Below are positions 57,896 to 64,000 of a stretch of DNA of 64,000 bases, one piece after another (position 1 is the first letter of the stretch; every line of letters starts with the position of its first letter). The stretch is from Xanthobacteraceae bacterium (GTDB taxonomy: Bacteria; Pseudomonadota; Alphaproteobacteria; Rhizobiales; Xanthobacteraceae), in NCBI GenBank assembly GCA_004297465.1, contig SCUB01000019.1:271411-335410 (forward strand), written 5' to 3'. A model generated the notes under the pieces. The model had not been told where the DNA came from. It made no database searches and was given only the letters and a program-made list of their open reading frames with translations. The translations under genes and the position numbers were made by a program.

Positions 57896-58450
57896 ATGAC
57901 AACGACCGACGCCAAGAATGACATCGCCAAGCTGCTGCAGGCCATCAACGTGCTGGTTGTCGACGGCAACCAGTTCATGCGCAAGGTGGCGCGCACGCTG
58001 CTGACCAATGCCGGCGTCAAGAACGTCCATGAGGTCGCCGACGGCATCGCCGCGCTCGAGCATATCCGCATGTTCGAGCCGGACCTCGTGATCCTCGACT
58101 GGGACCTGCCGCTGCTCGGCGGCCTCGAACTGGTCAAGATCGTGCGCTCGCCGGGCGTGTTCCCGACGCCCGACATTCCGATCATCATGATGACCGGCCA
58201 TGGCGAGCGCTGGCGCGTGGTGGCGGCCGCCGCCAATGGCGTCAACGAGTTCCTCATCAAGCCGGTGTCGGCCCGGACGCTGCGGGACCGCATGGTTTCG
58301 ATCTTTACCTGCCCGCGCCCCTCGGTGCAGGTCGGCAAGTATTACGGCCCGGCGCCGCGCAAGCTGATCGATCCCAGACCGAACGCGATGGCCGAATCCG
58401 AGCCGGAACCGCAGCTGGATTCCGCGCCGCTGGCGCCGGCCGCGGCCTGA
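57896..58450 (+). CDS. Receiver-domain protein with altered acidic pocket
   Basis: This 184-residue protein has a receiver domain (residues about 15-140) and a Pro/Glu/Ala-rich tail. The phospho-acceptor Asp is in LVILDWDLPLLGG, the Thr in MMTGHGERW and the Lys in FLIKPVS. The acidic pair that binds magnesium, normally DD, is VVDGNQFMR, so the second Asp is Gly. Phosphorylation may be weak or absent. The C-terminal tail (residues 140-184) is not a known output domain. ATG 57896 follows overlapping GTG and ATG codons; the family start is not certain. Confidence 0.85.
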   Translation: MTTTDAKNDIAKLLQAINVLVVDGNQFMRKVARTLLTNAGVKNVHEVADGIAALEHIRMFEPDLVILDWDLPLLGGLELVKIVRSPGVFPTPDIPIIMMTGHGERWRVVAAAANGVNEFLIKPVSARTLRDRMVSIFTCPRPSVQVGKYYGPAPRKLIDPRPNAMAESEPEPQLDSAPLAPAAA

Positions 58451-58535
58451 CAGGATCAGGCGTTCCAAGCTGATTCCCCTTGGCCGGATCATGCGCTAGC
58501 GTGGCGCCTCGATTTCGGGGCGACGAGTGCCGGGC

Positions 58536-59675
58536 ATGGACGAGCAGGATCGCGACGCGGGGGCCAGGCGGCCGTCCGCGCCATTGCTGCGCATCGAGGG
58601 GGTGAGCCGGCGGTTCGGCGGCTTTGCCGCGCTCGACGACCTCACGCTCACCATCCATGACGGCGAATTCTTCGCGCTGCTCGGCCCGTCCGGCTGCGGC
58701 AAGACCACGCTCTTGCGCATGCTGGCCGGGTTCGACGCGCCCGACCGGGGCCGCATCCTGATCGACGGCCGCGACGTCGGCCTGGTGCCGCCGCACCTGC
58801 GGCCGGTCAACATGATGTTCCAGAACTACGCGCTGTTTCCCCATCTCACGGCGGCTGACAACGTGGCGTTCGGCCTCAGGCGCATGGGGCTGCCGAAGCC
58901 GGAGGTCGCGGCGCGGGTCGACGAGATGCTGGAACTGGTGCGCATGGGCGAGTTTGCCGCGCGCCGGCCGGATCAGCTGTCCGGCGGGCAACGCCAGCGC
59001 GTGGCGCTGGCGCGCGCGCTGGCGCGGCGGCCGCGCCTCTTGCTGCTCGACGAGCCGCTGGCCGCGCTCGACCGCAAGCTGCGCGAGAGCACGCAGTTCG
59101 AGCTGATGGAATTGCAGCGCCGGCTCGGCACCACCTTCGTCATCGTCACCCACGACCAGGACGAGGCGATGACCATGGCCGGCCGCATCGGAGTGATGAA
59201 TCGCGGCCGTCTCGAACAGGTTGCGACTCCGCGCGCGCTGTATGAGGCGCCGCGCTCGCGCTGGGTCGCGGGTTTCGTCGGCGACGTCAACCTGATCGAG
59301 GGACGGGTGACGGAACGTCACGGCGACCGCGTCGCGGTTGCGACACCGGACGCCGGAACGCTCACCGCCGCGGCCGCGACGACCGACGCCGAGGCTGTCG
59401 CGCCGGACATGGCGGTCGGCCTCGCCATCCGCCCGGAGAAGTTCGCTCTGACATCCGAGCGCCCGGCCGGCGCGGTCAATGCGTTCGCCGGCGTCGTCGA
59501 TGAGGTCGGCTACCTCGGCGACATCTCGGTCTACCGGGTGCGGCTCGCGAGCGGCGCGCGGCTGCGCGCGACGCGGGTGAACACTGCGCGCGGCGCGGCG
59601 GCGGATGCGCCCGCCATCGGCGCGCCGGTCTGGTTGTCGTGCCCGCCGCACGCCATCGTCGTGCTGCGGCACTAG
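58536..59675 (+). CDS. potA: ABC transporter ATP-binding protein, polyamine type (PotA/PotG-like)
   Basis: The 379-residue ATPase has Walker A GPSGCGKTTLLRML, Q-loop MMFQNYALFPHL, signature LSGGQRQRVALARAL, Walker B LLLLDEPLAALD and the switch His in VIVTHDQDEAMTMAG. The C-terminal TOBE-2 regulatory domain (LAIRPEKFALT...) is typical of the spermidine/putrescine group. ATG 58536 (MDEQDRDAG) is chosen; a GTG three codons earlier is possible. It is followed by two permease genes. Confidence 0.9.
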   Translation: MDEQDRDAGARRPSAPLLRIEGVSRRFGGFAALDDLTLTIHDGEFFALLGPSGCGKTTLLRMLAGFDAPDRGRILIDGRDVGLVPPHLRPVNMMFQNYALFPHLTAADNVAFGLRRMGLPKPEVAARVDEMLELVRMGEFAARRPDQLSGGQRQRVALARALARRPRLLLLDEPLAALDRKLRESTQFELMELQRRLGTTFVIVTHDQDEAMTMAGRIGVMNRGRLEQVATPRALYEAPRSRWVAGFVGDVNLIEGRVTERHGDRVAVATPDAGTLTAAAATTDAEAVAPDMAVGLAIRPEKFALTSERPAGAVNAFAGVVDEVGYLGDISVYRVRLASGARLRATRVNTARGAAADAPAIGAPVWLSCPPHAIVVLRH

Positions 59676-59683
59676 GGGGTGAC

Positions 59684-60598
59684 ATGAGCCGCCCCCGCAT
59701 CTTCACCCGTCCGGCGCGCCTTGCCGCGATTCTGCCCTATGCCTGGCTCCTGGCGCTGTTCCTGACGCCGTTCCTGTTCATCATCAGGATGAGCCTGTCG
59801 ATGACGGCGGTGGCGCAGCCGCCCTATGCGCCGGTGTTCGATATCACGGCCGGCTGGAGCGCGGTTATCGAAGCGCTCGGACAATTGTCGGGGGACAATT
59901 TCGCGCTGCTCATCAGCGACAGCCTGTATCTTTTTGCCGGCCTGCGCAGCCTGACGGTGGCGGCGGTTTCGACCGCGCTGCTGCTCCTCATCGGCTATCC
60001 CGTCGCCTACGCCATGACGCGGCTGTCGCGGCGCTGGCAGCCGATCGCGCTGATGCTGGTGGTGGTGCCGTTCTGGACCTCGTTCCTGATCCGCGTCTAT
60101 GCCTGGATCAACATCCTGCAGAAGGACGGCTTGCTGAACGGCGCGCTGCGGGCGTTTCACGTCATCGAAACGCCGCTGGCGTGGCTCGCCACCGACACCG
60201 CGATGTATCTCGGCATCGTCTATTCCTATCTGCCGTTCATGATCCTGCCGCTCTATGCGGCGATGGAGAAGATGGACGCCTCGCTGATTGAAGCCGCCGC
60301 CGATCTCGGCTGCTCGCGGCTGAAAGCCTTCTGGCTCGTCACGCTGCCGCTGTCGCGGCCGGGCATCGGCGCAGGCGCGCTGCTGTGCTTCATCCCCGTC
60401 GTCGGCGAATTCGTCATCCCCGACCTTCTGGCCGGCTCCGACCGCCTGATGATCGGGCAGACGGTGTGGCTGGAATTCTTCACCAACCGGGACTGGTCGG
60501 TGGCCTCCGCGATGGCGGTGGTGCTGCTCGTGCTCCTGATCGGCCCGCTCCTGATGTACGAGAAGATGCAGCGCCGCGCGCTCGAACGCGGCGCGTGA
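59684..60598 (+). CDS. potB: ABC transporter permease, polyamine type (PotB/PotH-like)
   Basis: The 304-residue inner-membrane protein has six helices and the EAA loop IEAAADLGCSRLKAFWLVTLP, which contacts the ATPase. The N-terminal LLALFLTPFLFIIRMSLS and the long first periplasmic loop match PotB/PotH. It starts 8 bases after potA. Confidence 0.9.
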   Translation: MSRPRIFTRPARLAAILPYAWLLALFLTPFLFIIRMSLSMTAVAQPPYAPVFDITAGWSAVIEALGQLSGDNFALLISDSLYLFAGLRSLTVAAVSTALLLLIGYPVAYAMTRLSRRWQPIALMLVVVPFWTSFLIRVYAWINILQKDGLLNGALRAFHVIETPLAWLATDTAMYLGIVYSYLPFMILPLYAAMEKMDASLIEAAADLGCSRLKAFWLVTLPLSRPGIGAGALLCFIPVVGEFVIPDLLAGSDRLMIGQTVWLEFFTNRDWSVASAMAVVLLVLLIGPLLMYEKMQRRALERGA

Positions 60599-60609
60599 GG
60601 AGGCGGGCG

Positions 60610-61428
60610 ATGCGGCGCGTGTCCCTCAACCGGCTGTCGGCCTTCAACCTCACCGCGCTCGCCGCGGGGCTGGCGTTCCTCTATCTGCCGATCGCCGTTC
60701 TCGTCATCTATTCGTTCAACGCCTCGAAACTGGTGACGGTGTGGGGCGGCTGGTCGCTGCGCTGGTACGCCGGGCTTCTCGACGACCGCGCCATGCTGGA
60801 GGCCGCCTGGATGAGCCTGCGCGTCGCCTTTGTCTCGGCCACGGCCGCGACCGTGCTGGGCACGCTGGCGGCGGTGGCGCTGTCGCGCGCCGGCCGCTTT
60901 GCCGGCCGCACGCTGTTCTCCGGCATGCTGTACGCGCCGCTGGTGCTGCCGGAGGTCATCACCGGGCTGGCGCTGCTCCTGTTGTTCGTCGCGCTCGATG
61001 CCGGGCGCGGCTTCTGGACCGTGACGCTGGCGCACACCACGCTGACGATGTGCTTCGTCGCCGTGGTGGTGCAGGCGAGGCTTGGCGGCATCGACCGCTC
61101 GCTTGAGGAGGCGGCGATGGATCTCGGTTGTGCTCCGGCGCGCGCCTTCATCGCGGTGACGCTGCCGCTGATCGCGCCGGCGGTGGCGGCGGGCTGGATG
61201 CTGGCCTTCACGCTCTCGCTCGACGATTTGGTGATCGCCAGCTTCACCACGGGGCCGGGCGCGACCACGCTGCCGATCCGCATCTATTCCGAGGTGCGGC
61301 TCGGCATCCGGCCCGAGATCAACGCCATCTGCACGCTGATGATCGCACTGGTGAGCGTGGCGATTGTCGCCGCCTCGCTGGCGACGAAATGGGCCGGACG
61401 TCGCGACGATACGCCGGCGCCGCTGTGA
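60610..61428 (+). CDS. potC: ABC transporter permease, polyamine type (PotC/PotI-like)
   Basis: The 272-residue permease has six helices, the PotC-type start LYLPIAVLVIYSFNASKLV and the EAA loop LEEAAMDLGCAPARAFIAVTLP. FTLSLDDLVIASFTTGPG is characteristic of this permease group. GAGGAGG lies about 8 bases before the ATG. No periplasmic binding protein gene (PotD/PotF) is present beside the operon. Confidence 0.9.
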   Translation: MRRVSLNRLSAFNLTALAAGLAFLYLPIAVLVIYSFNASKLVTVWGGWSLRWYAGLLDDRAMLEAAWMSLRVAFVSATAATVLGTLAAVALSRAGRFAGRTLFSGMLYAPLVLPEVITGLALLLLFVALDAGRGFWTVTLAHTTLTMCFVAVVVQARLGGIDRSLEEAAMDLGCAPARAFIAVTLPLIAPAVAAGWMLAFTLSLDDLVIASFTTGPGATTLPIRIYSEVRLGIRPEINAICTLMIALVSVAIVAASLATKWAGRRDDTPAPL

Positions 61429-61444
61429 GCTAGCCCCATTTGTC

Positions 61445-61485
61445 ATGGCCGGGCCCGCGCATGACGCGGAGGGATGCGTCACAGC
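61445..61485. repeat. REP-like repeat, decayed copy C
   Basis: TGTCATGGCCGGGC is joined directly to CCGCGCATGACGCGG, as if the interior of the 26753-type repeat had been lost. It lies between the convergent potC and AsmA-like genes. Confidence 0.5.
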
Positions 61486-61519
61486 CGGCTCGAGTCCCTC
61501 ACTATGTGTTGAGGCCGAG

Positions 61520-63484
61520 CTAGTTCGCGGCGGGCGGCTGATCCGGTGCCGGCTTCTCCGGTGCCGGCGCGTCCGGCGCCGCCGGTTGCGCGGGCTGCGG
61601 CGCGCCGGTCAGGCGCTCGATGGCCGAACGCACCGCCTCGCGGGTGTTGCGGTCACGCACCGAGTCGAGCAGCGGCGCCGAGGCTGGTGAGCGGCGGATC
61701 AGGCTTTCCGGATCCGGCAGCACGATCGGATCGTCCCACGGACCCTGCACCACGAACGGCAGCTCGAAGCCCTGCGCGGTGTCGCTGCCGCCGATCAGGC
61801 TGGCGACGCCCTTGAGATCGAGTTCGCGGGCCGGCACCTGCGCGGTGCCCTGGCACACGAGGCGCACGGTCGGACCCTCGATGCGGACGTCGCGCGTGCT
61901 CGCCACGCCTTTGGCCACGATCATGTCGACGACCAGGCGGTCGAACGGCGTCCGTCCGCCGCGGAAGTCGCCGGTGCCCGACAGCGGCCGGCGTTCGAGC
62001 CGGCGCAGCAATTGTTCGATGTTGAGGCCGTTGAGCGCGCCGTCGCGGCCCTGCAGGCTGATGGTGCCGTCGAGAGTCTGGGTCAGGCCGTAGATGCTGT
62101 TGCCCGTGGCTTGCAGCGTCAGGTTGACGTCGCCGCGGCCCGCCATGCGCGGAAAGCCGAACAGTTCGTTGGCCGCCGGTTCGAGGTTGATGTCGCTGAA
62201 GCGGAACTGCGCCCGCGCGTCGGCGGCGGCCTCGGTGCGGGTGAGCGCGAACGAGCCCTTGAGCATGCCGCCCAGCATCTGCGCCTCGCCGACGCTCATG
62301 GTCAGCGTGCCGTCGCGCAGATTGGTGGCGAGCGCCATGCGGCCGAGCTTGGTGGCGCCGAGCGTGGCGCGCGCCGCGGATAGCCGCAGGTCGAGGTCGA
62401 TGCCGCCGAGCAGGCGCAGGTCGAACGGCTGGCGGTTCCAGTCGCGGGTGCCGGCGGACAAAAGCTGCAGCGCGCCGAGATAGGGCGACAGGTCGAGCCG
62501 GTCGGCGGCCAGCGTGCCCTGCAGCGACTGCCGCTCATCCATGACGTAGTTGAGCGCGCCCTCGGCGACGTTGCCGTCGAGTTCGAGGTTGACGTCGGAC
62601 AGCGCGGCGATGCCGTTGGCGACGTTGGTGCGGGCTTTCAGCGCGAAGCGCCTGAACCCGGCATTGCCCGGCGGCTCGTGGCCGCTCCAGCGCAGCACCT
62701 CGCGCAAGGACGGCGCATCGGCGCTCAGCGTGCCCTCGAGCGCCAGCCGCGGCCGCGCCGCGGTCACGCCGTCGAAGGCGAACTTGAACGACGGGTTCGA
62801 CAGCCGCGCCTTCACGCTGGTGGGCTTGCCGGCGATGGCGGCGTTGAGGTCGCCGAACGTCAGGCTGGCGTCGACCGGCATGTTGCGCCAGCGCATCTGC
62901 CCGGTGGCGGCGAACGAGCGCGAAATCGACGGCCAGGCCAGCGACAGGTCGATGCCGGTCAGCGTCTCGCTGGTCGCCCGCGCGTCGTCGGCATAGCGCA
63001 GCGTGCCGTCGCTGATGCGGATTTCGGAGACCACCGCCTGCCGGCCGTGGCCGGGCTGGAACGCGCGCGCCAATGTCGCGACGATGCCGTCCCAGTTGGT
63101 GGCGCCGCCGTCGCGCCGGATGATCTGGAAGCGCGGCCGGGTCAGGGTGAGGTCGGCGATCTCGTAGCGGCGGAACATCAGCGGCAGCAGGCCGAGCCGC
63201 GCGGTCAGTTCCTCGATCACCAGCGCGGGCCGCTCGCCGTCGTCGCCGTTGAGCCGGACATCGTGGAAGCTCACCGCGCCGGTGGGAAACACCGACACCG
63301 CGGCGCGCTCGCCCATCGTCAGTTCGAGCCCGGTGGCGTTTCGGATCTGCGCCGCGATGGCCTCGCGCACCGCCTCGCGGTTGACCAGCCAGGACATCAC
63401 CGCCACGCCGATGGCGATGGCGCCGACAACACCGGCGGCGATCACCGCGAGACGCTTGTAGCCAGGGATCATGAACTGCGGCAT
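61520..63484 (-). CDS. AsmA family envelope protein
   Basis: This protein of 654 residues has one N-terminal helix (LAVIAAGVVGAIAIGVAVMSW) and a long periplasmic region rich in beta-strand, as in AsmA/TamB-like proteins now viewed as lipid-transport bridges. N-terminal GLELTMGERAAVSVFPTGAV and the C-terminal AsmA_2-type segment (FRFSDINLEPAANELFGF, MAGRGDVNLTLQATGNS, LDGTISLQGRDGALNGLNIE, read separately) support the family. The last 40 residues are Pro/Ala-rich. ATG 63484 (MPQFMIPGYK) is used; MIPGYK at 63472 is possible. Confidence 0.87.
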   Translation of the reverse strand: MPQFMIPGYKRLAVIAAGVVGAIAIGVAVMSWLVNREAVREAIAAQIRNATGLELTMGERAAVSVFPTGAVSFHDVRLNGDDGERPALVIEELTARLGLLPLMFRRYEIADLTLTRPRFQIIRRDGGATNWDGIVATLARAFQPGHGRQAVVSEIRISDGTLRYADDARATSETLTGIDLSLAWPSISRSFAATGQMRWRNMPVDASLTFGDLNAAIAGKPTSVKARLSNPSFKFAFDGVTAARPRLALEGTLSADAPSLREVLRWSGHEPPGNAGFRRFALKARTNVANGIAALSDVNLELDGNVAEGALNYVMDERQSLQGTLAADRLDLSPYLGALQLLSAGTRDWNRQPFDLRLLGGIDLDLRLSAARATLGATKLGRMALATNLRDGTLTMSVGEAQMLGGMLKGSFALTRTEAAADARAQFRFSDINLEPAANELFGFPRMAGRGDVNLTLQATGNSIYGLTQTLDGTISLQGRDGALNGLNIEQLLRRLERRPLSGTGDFRGGRTPFDRLVVDMIVAKGVASTRDVRIEGPTVRLVCQGTAQVPARELDLKGVASLIGGSDTAQGFELPFVVQGPWDDPIVLPDPESLIRRSPASAPLLDSVRDRNTREAVRSAIERLTGAPQPAQPAAPDAPAPEKPAPDQPPAAN

Positions 63485-63911
63485 CAGGTTTTCGGAAAAC
63501 ACCGGGTTTGCGGAAAAAGACAAAGACCATGCCAGCGGGTGGCGCGGGGCCTGAAGGCCCCGCAATAAGGCGTGGCTGGCGCGGGAAAACGGGGGGCAAC
63601 TTGGGCGACTTTCTTGACGCTTTCAAGGCCAAGTTTGCGTCCCTCGGAGGCCGCCATGTCTTGGCCAATCTTGGCCAAAAGCCGCATCGCGCCCGGCACC
63701 TGCCGCGATTGACGGCCCCGGCAAAATGGGCCAAAAATTCCGCCTCCTTGCGGGCGATCTGGACGTGTGTCGCCTGTTTTCGCCCTTTCTCAGGGGGCGA
63801 TCCGGGCGCTCCCTCGCGCGTTCGGGAAAGTCAGGCGGGAATCACGGCAGGTATGAATCACGGCGGGGATCATGGCGGGCCGGCCGGACCGCATCATCGG
63901 GTGGGTATTTC
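63485..63911. other. Gene-free region between the AsmA-like gene and the CoA-transferase gene
   Basis: A divergent promoter region of about 430 bases. It includes two TTGGCCAA palindromes two bases apart (63661-63668, 63671-63678), and related GGCCAA words nearby (around 63627 and 63730). A plus-strand frame here lacks a ribosome site and overlaps the next gene's start; I do not accept it. Confidence 0.5.
63661..63678. promoter_or_regulatory. Tandem TTGGCCAA palindromes, possible operator
   Basis: Two identical 8-base palindromes, TTGGCCAA, are spaced by TC, so they repeat with a 10-base period, close to one helical turn. They lie about 235 bases above the CoA-transferase ATG and 180 above the AsmA-like start. 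The regulator is not identifiable. Confidence 0.35.
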
Positions 63912-64000
63912 ATGAGCAAAGTCTATCCTGACGCACCGGCGGCGCTCGCCGGGCTCTTGCGCGACGGCATGACCATCATGTCGGGCGGGTTCGGCCTGTG
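63912..64000 (+). CDS. CoA-transferase subunit A (3-oxoacid CoA-transferase-like), 3' end outside window
   Basis: The first 29 residues, MSKVYPDAPAALAGLLRDGM then TIMSGGFGL, match the start of succinyl-CoA:3-ketoacid CoA-transferase subunit A, whose GGFGLCG loop binds CoA. Only 89 bases are visible, so the exact substrate class is uncertain. Confidence 0.75.
   Translation, partial: MSKVYPDAPAALAGLLRDGMTIMSGGFGL

Noticed and set aside
63508..63915. 135-residue plus-strand frame before the CoA-transferase gene
   Set aside because: No Shine-Dalgarno, low-complexity sequence, and it runs over the clear start of the CoA-transferase gene.

Overview
The window is high-GC DNA (mostly around two-thirds G+C) from an alphaproteobacterium of the order Hyphomicrobiales (Rhizobiales), most likely in or near the Nitrobacteraceae/Xanthobacteraceae. 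The assignment rests on alphaproteobacterial marker genes (cpdR, gapR/DUF2312, DUF1036 next to pyk, DUF1244, split pntAA/pntAB, bacterial aa3-type oxidase subunit IV), a fixNOQP-fixGHIS style cbb3 oxidase cluster behind an FnrN-type regulator, and dispersed palindromes of a kind common in these genomes. It is ordinary chromosomal sequence with two respiratory islands. No phage, insertion sequence or CRISPR array is visible.

Layout. 1-8.2 kb: the end of an SGNH hydrolase, an AT-richer orphan gene, and the gltB-gltD glutamate synthase operon. 8.2-14 kb: a small heat-shock gene with an RpoH-like promoter and a ROSE-like RNA thermometer, an alpha/beta hydrolase, hisN, a probable small RNA, N-formylglutamate amidohydrolase, cpdR, tRNA-Val and hdeD. 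14.2-20.6 kb: a complete periplasmic nitrate reductase operon in the order X-napD-napA-napG-napH-napB-napC, where X is an unusual NapD-like protein with a NapF-like N-terminus. It sits behind a perfect FNR box. 20.7-33 kb: rpmJ, pyk/DUF1036, DUF1244, gapR, two cell-envelope proteins, a sigma-54 activator and an M3 peptidase. 33-38.3 kb: pntAA-pntAB-pntB, rpsU and purE-purK. 38.4-43 kb: an MFS exporter bracketed by a duplicated promoter, a diguanylate cyclase, two DUF465 genes, an FAD oxidoreductase and a hypothetical gene. 43.3-52.4 kb: fnrN and ccoNOQP-ccoGHIS. 52.5-64 kb: a PAS-GGDEF-EAL protein, a glutamine amidotransferase, glpD, an unusual receiver protein, a polyamine-type ABC transporter lacking an adjacent binding protein, an AsmA-like protein and the start of a CoA-transferase.

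How it fits together. FnrN carries oxygen-sensing cysteines. Matching FNR boxes (TTGAT-N4-ATCAA) lie at class II spacing before the nap operon and upstream of ccoN, and an imperfect one lies at the fnrN start itself. One low-oxygen switch therefore probably turns on both the high-affinity cbb3 oxidase and periplasmic nitrate respiration. The most unusual items are the NapF/NapD hybrid at the napF position, the ROSE-like element, the suhB/MmgR-like small RNA and the duplicated promoter module.
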